Assembly: GCA_021464415.1 (NCBI GenBank)
Contig: CM038471.1
Location: 13,940,073-14,004,072 of the forward strand
DNA length: 64,000 nt
Origin: Lonicera japonica
Taxonomy: Eukaryota > Streptophyta > Magnoliopsida > Dipsacales > Caprifoliaceae
Reading direction: 5' to 3'
Shown here: positions 36,383 to 48,573 of the stretch, one piece after another
Numbering within the stretch: the first letter of the stretch is position 1
Layout: the number at the start of each line of letters is the position of its first letter
Notes under the pieces: generated by a model
What the model was told of the DNA's origin: nothing
The model's input: only the letters and a program-made list of their open reading frames with translations
The model's database searches: none
Made by a program: the position numbers and the translations under genes

Positions 36383-39300
36383 AACTCCCGATCAACTCAA
36401 AAATCAAATTAAAAACAATAACCGTTGGGTAAATTCTGATGGTCGTAAGCCGAAAATTGAGTACATCTAGTCTAGGACTACAAATTTGCGAGAAGAATTG
36501 TGAGCCGCCGCAATCTTCGGCATAAGAGACCTATGTGGGGGAATGCTGAACTACAGCACTGTACCACCAGTTCCGTAAGGAAGGAGTTTAATCAGCCGTA
36601 GAAAATCAAATGATCAAGTACACTGATTGTCCATCTACCCACACTTAGGTGGGCCCTACCCATGTATTATTTATTAAGGTACACAAACATTATACATGGG
36701 ATGTTTCACTTCAATTTCATCTAGAACTTAAAAAAATAAAAAGTAAAAATTTAAATTGACTTCAGTAGGTGGGTCCCCAATAATTAGAAAGTCGTCTCTC
36801 CTCGGCCTTAGATACTCGGAAGCCGGTTTTTTTTGCCCTTCCTAAAATTCTAATTAGGAATTATAAGGGAAATGTTATTAAAAATTTGTTATGAATTATA
36901 TAAAGAGGGTAAATTTTTTCAATTAAATATTTTTTAGAGGAATTTCTTAAAACCATTCTTAACAAGATTTAAACTTGTTTCACAGTAAACTGAGTCATTC
37001 AATTTCATTTAATGAGGTTTAATTTGAAGTCTACACAAATAATTTTTTTTTATAAAACTTAAAGGAGATATTAATTCCACAAAATTTCATTATAGAAATC
37101 AAAACAGAAGTGAGTGAAATGATCATCTAAATTTTAACGGTTAAAAATGACCATATATATCAAGTTTTTATCATACTTATTTCCGATTTGATTTTTTGAT
37201 AAAACTTTGTAGAGATGATATATTTATTAGAAAGATTATCTGTAACAAGTTTCGTTAAAAAAACTGTCCGTTTAAATCTCGAATTTAACCTTATTGGATA
37301 AAATTAGATGAAAGAAGTAACAGAGTGGAGCCAATTAAAACCATAGCTGTGATCCAACTCTTTTAGGGTCCAAATTAATAATTTCCAAAAATATGTAGTG
37401 CCTAGTATTATTTTATTTGAATCAATATTTGACTAAATTGTGCAAATTTGTGTGCACTAAATTGTATCCCTGCGGATAAGGAAGGGGGTGGAAAGGGTGT
37501 ATTTGCTCCTAGCCTCCTACATATTTGGGAATACCTCTAGACTCTAGTATTAGTGATCTCATTATGTATAATTATTATATGCTAGTTAGGCCCTTTCTAA
37601 GTAAGTTTTTAAGGTTAATAATATCTCTTCACGTTTGGATAATTTTTTTTTTAAACAAAGTAATTATTTTTTTAGACTTTCAAAAGATATTGTATTTATT
37701 TTTTGGCCTCTTTACATTTAAAATTTTGGATCCGTCAATATCTTCATTGGTTAGGTGAAAGATAGGCTATTTACGCTGAAACTAGCATATATACAAAACA
37801 TTGCTTGCAGTTTTGCCCTCAAAAATTGTATATCGCCGAGTTTATGTTCAATATTATACCTTGTTATTTTTAGTATATTTTCAACATTGCATTATATCAC
37901 AATGTTTAGTTCAGTGGTTAAGATGTGCATATTTTTAGCGGGAAGAAGATTATATCGTATTTCTTTTTATTCTATACAAATAAAATATATTTTAATAATT
38001 TGTATTCGTTTTAAAGGTGTTAACCATGAAAAATATAAACATCGAATCTTTCCAAAGGTTTAATATTAAGAAATAATTAACATAAAAAAATAAATAATAA
38101 TTGAGTCTTGGGGGTGACCCCTCGTGGATGGACCATTCACACACATGAACAATATTCCCACTTGCCCCCAGGTCATCTATTGGATTCACAAAAGTTCACT
38201 TTTAGAAATTCTAGAAGGGTAATATTATGCTTATTTATTTATTTATTATTTTAAATTTTTTCTAAGGACCCTCTTTCTTTTAACTTTTTTCTACAAATAG
38301 TAATCTTAATTTTACTTTAAATAGAAGTGCTACATAAATAGATGTACCTATTGTTTAAAATTAACACAAGGGGATATAGTTGCGTTATAAAACAACTCTG
38401 TCTGAGTTTGTTATTTTTTGGGAAAGATACATAAATGCAGTACTCAATATTCTTGAATAAGTTTTCAAATTAACTTGTAGTATTAGAAGATTCATTTTAA
38501 GGTTTGGGTCGTTTAAATATTGTTTTAATTGAGGTGCATGGAAGGAAGTACAAATTTGTACATCTAAGAGGAATGTCTCAAATTTGCAAATTTGAACCAT
38601 GGTGCCCTCATCTATTTCCCCTCTTTTAGCGATTTAAATCCGGATGTATCAGTATATCGTTTGTGTAAAAAAAATAAAAATTAATTCATGTACAAAAGAT
38701 TATGAAAGATTGTAAGGATAGTTAGAATGTACATGAAATATTTTTACAGGAACTGCAAGTTTCAAAAAATAGTTGTCTCTCCCTTTGTATTTTTTTTTAA
38801 ATAAAGTATAAAATCTCTTTCCTTTTACTATGAAAAAACTCTCAACCTTATTGAGATTCATCCATAAATAATTATTGATAAATAATTAGATTCATCCATA
38901 AATAATTATTAACTCATATCTGTAATGTAGTAAACACAAATGTACATCAGATTTTTGATAAATAAATATGTAATAATATTTTTTTAATTAATAATATAAA
39001 AGAAAGTGAAGAGATGTAACATCTTGATATGCTTAAACGTGAACGGCAGGATGTCATGAATAAGATATTTTAATTTATCGCCATTTAGGGTCCAAATTCA
39101 AGCTTATAAAATTCAAACAGTCCCCATCTTACCCATTATTATGAATATATTTATTCAAAAATTTATTTAATTAGTTTGACTTTTAGAAGTCAAAAGGCTA
39201 AAGGCCACTGCCCCTCGAAATTTTTTGGCTATCACACATGACTAAAGTTTGTGTTCAAACAAAAAATGCTTTCCCATATTTGTTAGTCGTTTTTTTCTTT

Positions 39301-39950
39301 TGGGTCGGTTTCATTGCAAAATTGAAATGAAATTATAAAGTTAATACTTTTATGTTCTTCAACTAAAACATGTTGGAACTTGGTGCTTAGTTTGAAATAT
39401 TCAAAATCGACTTGTTTATCACTTTACCTTTGTCTCACATAGAAAGTTTGTGATGAACTCTTTAATGACTTCCAGATTCGAAGCTTTCAATTATTTCAGA
39501 CAATTATTCTAGTATTCTCGTAAAACGGCGAGTACACAAAGATATATAAAATATTGCCGTTGGAATTCGGCGAAATTTATAACTGAATTATTGGTATGGA
39601 ATTATGTACGACCTATACTAACCACTGATAGTACTCTAATTTATTAAACTGATGATGCCAAAGAAAGAAGAGAAATGAGGATTGCCTCTTCGGAAAAGTC
39701 ACATCTTTAGCAAAAGGTGCAACTAATCCGAAAGTTTTAAACAGTTGAAAGAGTTGGCAAATTGGTAAATGTAGGCTTCTTTTGAACTTTCATGAAAAGT
39801 CATGTCCATTAATTAACTTGGCTACAATAACCAACTTTCCATATAAGAATAAAACAAAATCTTCTTTATATATAAAAGATGTCCACCTTCACATATATAA
39901 TAATCTATGTAAACTCCATATTTTGTTAAAAGAACCAAATAATAATTTTA
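36383..39950. other. AT-rich sequence, no gene seen
   Basis: About 3.5 kb of low-complexity AT-rich DNA. I see no protein domain. A 34-bp tandem duplication lies at 38866-38912 and short TTTA repeats at 38230-38247. Open frames such as 37525-38063 have no recognisable motif. Confidence 0.45.
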
Positions 39951-39970
39951 TATAATCGTTGAAGAAGACT

Positions 39971-40063
39971 AACAAATCTGTTTTGGTGCAAATTTAATAT
40001 TGCAGCAAAACAGATTTGTTGCTATTTTGGTGCAAGTTCGATATTGCAGCAAAACGGATTTGG
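39971..40063. repeat. Perfect 14-bp hairpin with an adjacent partial copy
   Basis: Arms aacaaatctgtttt (39971-39984) and its complement (40007-40020) enclose a 22-base loop. The loop plus right arm are repeated with few changes at 40025-40061 (shared 'ttttggtgcaa' and 'atattgcagcaaaac'). It may be the end of a small foldback element. Confidence 0.7.
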
Positions 40064-40200
40064 AACGTGGAATTGTAGTCCATAAACATGCGGAATTTGT
40101 TTTCTTATTTGAATGAATGAGCTGTGTGTGAATGTAATTATTATAATTGATTCTAATTATGTAAGGTAGGTAGTTTATTAATTATCTAGAAATTAGGTAG

Positions 40201-40866
40201 AAGGGCTTATTATACATTGATTTTTACCAAAAATCCAATGAATAATATTTTTTTGAATGAAGGGCCTATTTTTAATTGGTAATTTGAATGAAGGGCCTAT
40301 TTTTAATTGGTAATTAGTGTAAGAGGCCTATTTTGTTTTATATTTTAAATGAATGTATTTGAATAAATTTAAATATCATTTAATTAATAAAAACATGTTA
40401 TGTATTACCTAAATTACCCCTTTTTATGAAATTTTCACAAAAAATATGGACCGCAAAGTTCATATTGCAATAAAATATGAAATGCAAAGTTCATATTGCA
40501 GTGAAATATGTACTGCAATATGAACTTTGCACTAAAAATATGGATTGCAAAGTTCACATTGCAGTAAAATATGGACTGCAATATGAACTTTGCACTAAAA
40601 ATATCGACTGCAAAGTTCACATTGCAGTGAAATATGGACTGCAAAGTTCATATTGCAGTGAAATATAGACTGCAAAGTTCATATTGCAGTCCATATTTTA
40701 ATGCATATTGATATTTTTTTAGTTTATTTTAAGGGTTGGGATGTCATTTTATAATGAAAAAAAAAGACACATGTCATATTATCAATAAAATAAAAAATAG
40801 GCCCTTTATTTAAAAAAAAAATTATTCCTTGGCCTTAGTGTGAAAATCTTTCTCTAATAAGCCCTT
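40201..40866. mobile_element. Terminal-inverted-repeat element with internal palindromic array
   Basis: The termini AAGGGCTTATTA (40201) and TAATAAGCCCTT (ending 40866) are perfect 12-bp inverted repeats. Similarity continues inward more loosely, for example 'aagggcctattttt' near 40260 and its complement near 40790. The core (40445-40700) alternates the motif 'gcaaagttcatattgca' with its reverse complement. No transposase is present. Long, degenerate inverted repeats suggest a Mutator-like non-autonomous element, but I found no 9-bp target duplication. It lies upstream of the copia primer site, probably inside the copia LTR. Confidence 0.65.
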
Positions 40867-41020
40867 TTTTTTAATTGCCCCATTAATTATTGTAATTAAA
40901 TGTAATTGTTTTAGATAGATAGTTTCCTAAAATAGGTTATGAATCTTTCTTATATTATAATTAGTATCTATATAATGCTTTCCTCCCTGGAGATAAATAA
41001 TAAAGAAATAAAAAAATCCA
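40867..41020 (+). mobile_element. Putative 3' part of a copia LTR
   Basis: The sequence ends AAAAATCCA just before a tRNA-iMet primer site at 41023 and has U5-like, AT-rich composition. The LTR start is not identified; it may lie left of 40201, with the inverted-repeat element inserted in it. Confidence 0.45.
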
Positions 41021-41022
41021 TA

Positions 41023-41034
41023 TGGTATCAAAGG
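41023..41034 (+). other. Primer binding site (copia element)
   Basis: TGGTATCAAAGG matches the initiator tRNA primer site with one transition. The copia gag-protease remnant follows in the same orientation. Confidence 0.65.
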
Positions 41035-41112
41035 AATTTCGATCATAAACAAAGTTCGTCTATCTTCTTCATTTGAAGATTCGTATTATTCATTTGAAAA
41101 CTCGTATTCTAA

Positions 41113-41397
41113 GGCTCCGTTTGATTGCAAAGTGGAAAAGGAAAATAAATTGAGTTAGTTTTGATGAAAAGATGGAAAATAAGTTGAGTGATAAAGGTGA
41201 TATCCTCTTGATTTTTAAATTTTTCCATAAATAAATTTTCTTTGTTTAGTAGTGAGTAAAAATTTTCCACCAAAAATATTGAAGGATGGAAGATATATAC
41301 TCATAAAATGAGTAACATCTCTCAACTTATTTTCTATCTTTTCACACAAACTAACTAAATTTATTTTTCTTTTTCATCTTTGTAATCAAACGGAGCC
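41113..41397. mobile_element. Second Harbinger-type MITE, inside the copia remnant
   Basis: Inverted termini GGCTCCGTTTGATT (41113) and its complement ending at 41397 extend to about 20 bp with one mismatch. They are flanked by TAA on both sides (41110-41112 and 41398-41400). A 3-bp TAA/TTA duplication is diagnostic of PIF/Harbinger. The 285-bp interior is non-coding. Confidence 0.88.
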
Positions 41398-41499
41398 TAA
41401 TTTTTTTTTCATTCCAAGATTCATATTTGTTTCATTTGAAACTTGTGTTCCATATTTTTTCTTCCTTCCAAGATTTGCATTGTTTTTCTTGAAATCCAT

Positions 41500-41990
41500 A
41501 GTCCGAATATCATCATCCTAATTATGTTGTGAGTTCAATGGCTATCACTTTCGGTGTATCAACCGAGGCAACTGAATATCATACCCGTAATTACATTATG
41601 TTCCCATTGTAGTGACACATGTCATTTGAAGCGGCGATGTTACAAGATCATTAGTTACCCGAGAAATTTATGGTGATCTCTGCAGAGGAAAATCAATCGA
41701 GGCCTATAACAAATATTGCTCATTCAAGTATTATTGGTAAGGCATTCATATTCTCTGTAACTTCTTATGAATAGTACTTGGATAACTGCTACAAGTGCAT
41801 CTGATCATATGACTGGGACGCTTGTCAGTTGTAATCAGTCATCCATTCTCCGTAAACTATAATTTCCGTTGCTAATGGTAATACATGTCCTCATATAGGG
41901 GAGGGTGTTGTCATCTCATCTAAAGATGTCACATTAGACACTGTCCTAGTTGTTCCATCTCTTGAAAATAATATGTTGTCTGTTAGCTAG
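41500..41990 (+). pseudogene. Ty1/copia gag-protease remnant
   Basis: At 41779 the plus strand reads 'WITATSASDHMTG', clearly the copia protease site 'W-x-x-D-S-G-A-S-D-H-M', with the catalytic DSG replaced by TATS. After a frame change it continues 'VANGNTCPHIGEGVV', 'SSKDVTLDTVLVVPSLENNM' and 'LSV' (41860-41985), the usual protease continuation. The preceding 41560-41760 is plausibly gag but degenerate. Integrase and RT are absent; the remnant ends near the LTR at 42316. No function is expected. Confidence 0.85.
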
Positions 41991-42315
41991 ATTAATTCTA
42001 GGGGTGTCTAGAATCCAATCTAAACCGAGGAACCAATCCAATCCATTTTTCCTGGATTTTATGGATGATTGGATTGGATCGGATGCAAAATTTGAAAACC
42101 GAAAAAAATTGGATCGGTTCCGGTTTGATGTGCTCTAGGAATTGATCCAATCCATTATTAGAGTTGCCACATGTCTCTCCCTCATTGGTGGCATAATATA
42201 ATATATACAAGGAGTCACCTTGAAATCATTTAATCTTAATTTGTTATTTAATATTTAGTTTAATCATGTATGGTTCATCACTTGCTTTAATTATGTATTT
42301 TTTGTTAAATAGTAG

Positions 42316-45300
42316 TGTGAACACCTAATTTTGCGACTTCCGCAAGAATCCCAAACTCTAAGAAAATGAGCACACATGCATGCACAATCATTCCTAGATG
42401 CATACATACTATATATATGTGATACAGGTCAAAGAAGGAAGCCGAAAGGACAACCGGATAAAAAATTACGAGAATTACCGGGAGCCGCCAGAACTGAAAA
42501 CCGTCAAAACTCCTGGAAACTTTTGAAAGAAAAGTTCCTAATTTCTGATCATCCTACAAACTTTTAGAGTTATTATACATTTCCATAAGGAGAAACATAC
42601 TCAAAAATTAGCTCAATCCGACATCCGGATCTCTGGGAATTTAGAAAACCAAGAATTTAATTCGGGTAATCAAAAGACGAGCTTCCCGAAGTCCAAATGA
42701 GCTCAAATTTGGTCAGTAGATAGGGTATATAATTGGTAACAACATGTTAAAAAATCAGATTAACAAAATGTTTATTTTGGCCGAAATTGCAAAAAAACCA
42801 TCGCATGTGTAAATCAGGGGCTTGTCCGCGGACACGCCCCTCCTAGTCGATTTTTTGTTTTTTTTCGTTTTGGTACTTTTCGACTTCTAAAAATCATAAA
42901 ATTTTGTGGAGATTTAGAAAATGTTACTGGGAATAACACATTAAAAAATTAGCTCGATCCGACGGTCGGATCTTCGGGAATTGGAAAAATCAAAAATTCA
43001 GCTTGGAAAATCAAACAAAGGCCTTCTCGATATCCAAAAATTATGAAATTTGGACAGTAGACAGGTCATAGCATGAGTAATAACATTGTAAAAAATCAGA
43101 ATAATCCGATGTTTATTTTCACTGAAATTGAGAAAAAACGGTCATACGTGTAAATCAGGGGCTTGTTCGCGGACACGCACTTCCAACCCGGCCCATTAAT
43201 TATTCTACAGTTATAAATACACCTGCACTGACCTCATTTGAAGCATTAGTCAGCTCTGGAACTTCCGGAACAGAGCTATAAAATAGTATTCTACTATTTT
43301 TTAGGCTCTCATGTATTTTTTATTTTAATTCGGCTTTAATTTTTTATCTGTCTTTATTTTATCAGTTATAATTGATCAATTGCATGTAAAAATTATTATT
43401 TATCTCAAAATCAGTCCATATTTCATATTTAAACCTCGTTTTCAAAATCGAAGGCGTAGAACGAACTGTAAACCATTTTTAAACATATTTTTATTAGTTA
43501 ATTTCACAAAATCCCGGTTTTATCAGTCTCGGTTCATGAAGGAATCAATACACGTTTGTATCCAATTTAATCTATAAATCGTAGTGCTTATTTAAATATC
43601 TAATATGAGAGTACTGGATTCGTCAATGCCGGTTTAAATTATTAAACCATGGTACACTATTGGTGAACAAATCTCAAGGATTGCCGGATATCCGATTCCA
43701 AATCGAAGTAGCTTCCGAAAAGCCCTAAATCTTTTCAAAAATACTTGTTTTGCTATCTATCATTATCAAAATCATCTTTCAAATCACACACACACTGATT
43801 TCTAAAAATCGAAGGGCGAAATAAGAAGTACATGGTTTTCATCTCCACCCCAAAATCCTGTTTTCCTAAAATTATGGGCTGATTCACGATAACATCAATT
43901 AACATGCAAATATTCGATTATAATTCCACGCATATTCTACTTAGAGACCGAAAGGAAGAATTGGGGTGCCTAACACCTTCCCGATTCATAAATGTTGACC
44001 TTAAAGTCAATTAATCTTATTTTGATAATTACAATAAGTTAATAAAGTGTTATTTAACTCGGTTGTTCCAATGATGATAGTCATTTTAACCGATATATCT
44101 TCCGACCAAGTGTAACTTCAAATCGAAGCAATCAAAATCTCACACAAGCTTTACAAACGCCTCTACTCACAAGAAATGAACTCAAGTGATATACATGTAC
44201 TATACAAAGCCAAGAAAAGATCTAGATCATCAAGCGAGTGAAGATATGCACAAGAATGATCTCCACATGTTCTACAAGTTATCAAAACCAAAAAAGATAA
44301 AGAGCATCAAACAAGTGAAGATACGCACAAGAAAATCAAGCATCACGAAGACTCGAATTATCATTAAATTGAGTGAGTGCTTAGATTTTATGTAAAGTTA
44401 CTTTATTGATCAAATCCCTATAGCTCAAACATATTCATGCATTTTTTAAAGATTGATTCAAACTAGCTTGAAATTGAATTTATTTGAAAAACATCATTTT
44501 ACAAAAACCGAGTTTCAAAATAAATTCATATTAATTTTAAATGATCATATTTTAAGCTATAATAAAAATAGGTATCTTAGAAACATATCTTTGAGGTTCA
44601 CAAATCATTATAATTTTATTTGGAACTAAATTGTTAAATTGCAAAAATATTTTTATTTTACATTTAAAATTCGCTCAATTTTTGCCCACTTTTGATCTAA
44701 CGGTAAGATGGAGGCCTTCCCGAACTCCGATCATTTTGAAATTTTTATAGTAATTAGACAACATCTCCTGGCAATCTTTACTAAAATTTGAGCATGATCC
44801 AACAGTCAAATTGGGAGAAATTAATAAAACAAATTTGAATTTTTTGTCAAAACTAGCTGTTGGAAAATTTGAAAATGTATACCTTGGAGCCAAAACCTCT
44901 CTTAATCATCCCCAACGGCCATATGGTTTTGCAAGCTATAAATACGAGATCCTAGACATGTTTTAACACACCTTGAATCGTTCTAATACTCTATTATTCA
45001 TATATTCAAATATACAAAGATTTAAGAACACATTTGGATCAATCTTTCATTTTTGAGCTATATACTTTCATCAATTTTGATATCTCTTAGTGTGAGCTTC
45101 ATTTGTATTTTGTCATATACAAGAGAGATATTGTACATTGGTGTTTGTCACCAAAACTCATTTGAATCATAATTGTGAGAGGTGTATCTCATAAATTAGC
45201 AAGAGGGATTTCTTGTGAAAGTATTTAGGGTGTTTCAATACTTGTAAAAGTGTGTGAGAAGAATACACTTGTAGAGGTTTGATCTTCACCCGGAAGGAGA

Positions 45301-45827
45301 TCAGTTATAGTGGAAATTCTCGGGGAACTAACCGAGCGCGGAGTAGGGGAACAAGCCGAACTGTGTGGACAAAAAATCTTCGACTTCGATCGGTTCAATC
45401 TTTCTATCTCTTGCTCTATATTATATTGTGCTATTTATTCATTGTGTTTGGAATTAACTTTGTTCTTGATTGCTTGATAAATATAGATATCAAATATTTT
45501 TAAATCATTTCTAAAAATCCGATTAAGTTTTAAAAACCCTATTCACCCCCCCTCTAGGGTATTTTTTGACCTACAATAACTTAATCCCGGAACTCTTTGA
45601 ATCAACTGGTTTCGCATTAATTGTGTTTAAGATGGCGTTTAATCCATAAATGTTTCTCTTTTACACAGACTTTTGTTTGTTTAGTAAAACAAACTGGCGA
45701 CTCTGATTCCTTTGCAAACTGTCACCTTTTTCTCTATAATAAAATGAGCCGTTTTTCAAAATTAAACCGGGGAAACCGGAGGAATCGCCGCCACGGGGGC
45801 CGGGCATCGAAAGCGCGGGTTCTCACA
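42316..45827 (+). mobile_element. 5' LTR of the Tat-type element
   Basis: It begins TGTGAACACC and ends GGGTTCTCACA, one base before the primer site. Without the copia insertion (43993-45575) it is about 1.9 kb. It contains a near-duplicate of about 343 bp ('ggggcttgt[c/t]cgcggacacg' at 42815 and 43158). A TATAAATA box lies at 43213 and a second TATAAAAT at 43277. The 3' LTR shares 42316-43165 and 43253-43400. Confidence 0.88.
43993..45575 (+). mobile_element. SIRE-like copia solo LTR inside the Tat LTR
   Basis: It begins TGTTGACC and ends GACCTACA, with flanks ATAAA (43988-43992) and ATAAC (45576-45580), one mismatch apart. Two internal blocks are typical of SIRE/Maximus LTRs in my memory: 'cggaaggagatcagttatag' (45291) and 'attcaccccccctctagg' near the end (45541). 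An inverted paralogue of the host LTR at 57790-58120 is continuous across the insertion point, supporting the boundaries. Confidence 0.8.
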
Positions 45828-45828
45828 G

Positions 45829-45846
45829 TGGCGACTCCGCTGGGGA
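45829..45846 (+). other. Primer binding site of the Tat-type element
   Basis: TGGCGACTCCGCTGGGGA follows the LTR end by one base. This is the non-iMet primer type I associate with Tat/Ogre gypsy elements (reported as tRNA-Arg for Ogre). It differs from all other primer sites in this window. Confidence 0.75.
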
Positions 45847-47004
45847 TGTTTTTTTTAAGAGGATTAGACTCTAAACAAGAGTAGAATATGTGTGGATAAT
45901 CATTTTTTGTTTCCATGTTTTTCTTTTCGGCCTTAGTTTTAGGATAACATAGATGCGATTTAGGTGGATATCCGGTTTCCCTTTTGGCTTGCTAATTATT
46001 GTTTGAGGAAAATATTTTCATAATTAAAATTTGAAAGTACTCGAACAAATCTTAAAGAGCTCATCATAATATACCTCCATAATTGTTATTTTGCATGCAC
46101 GCACTATCATCATGCATTATCGCAAGTGTGAAATTACCCAATTCAACTAGAAAATACTGCTTAGTGAGTAGGGAGTTGGTTCGTCTGGGTCAACATAAAC
46201 TGAAAGCTCTTATTTCCACTCTCCTTGGCCAAGTACCAACCGAGGTATATCGAGTGACGAGAACACTCATGTACCCGGGACGTATATCAAAAGGTCCTTG
46301 CACGTACTCACCCTTGGGTTATATAGCAAGACCTAGCCAAATAGGAGGGAGCCTAAACCTTACCCATCAAACCACGCTTGCATATAGGCTGCGTCAACCT
46401 AGTACACTTGAATTTCTACATGTTTTTGTGACTGTCAGTCCTGAGATTAGTGAACAAAAGGCCTTGTCATACATACCAACTCTTGGCTTGGCAAGTACGG
46501 CCGGTGGCTGTCCAACCCCACTCGTAGAAATTCCTCACTAATAATCATTAGTGAGAATTTCCCTGTCACTATTTTAATGAAAAATCAACTTTAAGAGGAA
46601 AGAACTTCCCGATTTTCAAAAATGTTTTTAAAAAATGTTTTCCAAAAAATGAGTCATTTTCCAAAAACAAGTTTTCCAAAAATAATTTTCAAAATGGGAA
46701 GGTTATAAGGGCACCCCAGGAATGTATGTTCCTACCCTAAACCTGTCCATGGGACTCTCAAGTTGTTACTGTTGGTCTGCTTTCGCTTAAACACCAAAAA
46801 GTGGTTTTCGATTTTATTTTTCTGTCGAGTCATAGTTTTCTGAGAATTATGCAACCCATGGCAAACATTGATTTTTTTGGTCAATCCCCTATTTCTTTCT
46901 CCCCGTTCTTCACCACTCTCAGGTTTTCATACCGAAACACACTGGCCGGTTGGGCTGGTAGGGATCGTACATATAGACTTACTAGACTGGACTCACCTCT
47001 CATA
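45847..47004 (+). other. Long leader with an open 152-codon frame
   Basis: The 1.15-kb leader precedes gag. A frame open from 46083 to 46541 ends 'EIPH' and a stop. The inverted paralogue (13523-15764) keeps the same stop codon (13923-13925) and is open over two stretches of about 54 and 28 codons, but indels shift the frame between them. Ogre elements are known to carry an extra ORF before gag. I see no domain in this frame, and the substitutions do not clearly favour silent changes, so coding status is open. Confidence 0.45.
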
Positions 47005-48573
47005 ATGCCACCACGACGTGCTCTCGAATACCACAATCACCAAGTCGAGGTTAATGAAAGAGGGGGTAATGATACTGAGGGTCAATACCATGCAGCGGAT
47101 CCACCGTCGAGTCCCGTTTTACCCATCAACCCGGAAGCCCTGTCCCCAGAACAGCTTTACCAAATGATACAGGATATGGCCCAGTCTATGAATACCATGA
47201 CCAACCTACAGAGAGCCACTCAGACCCGTCTCGACACCTTACTAGCCACCCGGGCACTTGCCGAACCAAATCCACCAAACCCTAACCCTGCTCATAACCA
47301 AGGTCAAGGCTAGCCAATTCCTCCACCTCAGGAAAACATCCAACCTCAGCAAAATATCCTACCCGTCCCCTACTGCACCAAGGCCCACCAGCACCAGATG
47401 TTGTTAATATGTGGCTCTATCCCGAGCACAATCAACCTCAACAGCACCATAATCCACTCTTCGAAGGCACGAACAAGATTTGGATATAAGGCAGTACACT
47501 GAATCAGTAGTCGAACACGCGAAAGAGAACGAGGCCATGACCTTATTGAAAGAACAAGTGAAAGCGTTGAATCAGAAGGTGGCTGACAAGGTTGATGACA
47601 TAGCTAATCTCCAAAACCTCTCCCTTTTCCCCGAAGCCAGGTTGCCTGTGGGTTTTAAGCTTCCTAGTGTGGAAAAATTCTTGGAAAATAGCCCCCATCA
47701 TCTACATCTTAAGGCCTATGTCCGCATTATGCAGTTGTATGGGTTGAACGAGGCTCACTTGGCCCAAGGTTTCTACCAGACTTTGACAGGGCCCCGCACA
47801 CAGTTGGTTTCTAGGGTTGGAAATATACAGAGTGGCAGCCTGGAAAAGTAGCGTAAAGGAGTTCATGGAACACTACAAGTCAAACGAGGAATTGAAGGTT
47901 ACTCGTAAGCACCTCGAAATGGTCAAATAGAGAGACAATGAAAGTGTTAGCGATTTCATCACGTGCTGGAGGGAATTGGCATCGCAGATGATTGATCGGA
48001 TCTCCGAGGAAGAACAACTGGGGTTAATTGTCAAGAATTTTAAGCCTGAGATCAGGGGTGCCATGGGGCGACAATACTTTAAGAAATATAAGGCTTTAAT
48101 GCACGTGGCCATCGAAACCGAAGAGGAGCTTGCAGGAGCCGACGAGGTTAAAAAAGCCTCATCCCAATACAAGAAATCTACTTCTGCTATTAATCAACTG
48201 TGGTCTTATCAGAATTCGGGTCCTTACCAACGAACTAATTTTCAGTACCCATGAGAGCAGGGGTTTGCACTTGGCCAAAGGTTTGTTAATCAAACTCGAA
48301 ATACTGGGAAAACTAAGGGTCGATGTTTTGCTCCCCTTCCAACCTCATTGAGTAAGACTCTAGTTGCACTATAAGAAAGTGGAATCATACAACCATTGAC
48401 CCCCCCGAGCTCCTCCCGAGCTGCGTCCTCCTAATTGGAACACCAATAAACGTTGCGAATACCATCAAGGCCAAGGACACAACACTGACCAATGCATAGC
48501 CCTGAGACACGCTATCCAAGATTTGATCGAGGCAGGAAAAATCCCTGACCCTGATACACCAAATATTAAATAA
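47005..48573 (+). pseudogene. Tat/Ogre-type gag pseudogene
   Basis: An ATG at 47005 starts 'MPPRRALEYHNHQ', followed by a proline-rich region and 'LSPEQLYQMIQDM' (47130-47180); this frame stops at 47311. The capsid continues in other frames. It shows 'PVGFKLPSVEKFL' (47650) and 'LKAYVRIMQLYGLNEA' (47710). Next are 'FYQTLTGPRTQLVS' (47770), 'SVSDFITCWRELASQM' (47945) and 'IVKNFKPEIRGAMG' (48030). A late zinc motif 'CEYHQGQGHNTDQC' and 'ALRHAIQDLIEAGKI' (48450-48545) end at a stop at 48571. The C-x-x-H-x4-H-x4-C spacing is the Ogre/Tat-type knuckle. At least three frameshifts and one in-frame stop (about 47928) inactivate it. Confidence 0.85.

Noticed and set aside
41998..42180. hAT-like fragment beginning 'taggggtgtc'
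   Set aside because: The composition is suggestive, but no opposite terminus or 8-bp target duplication was found before the Tat LTR.
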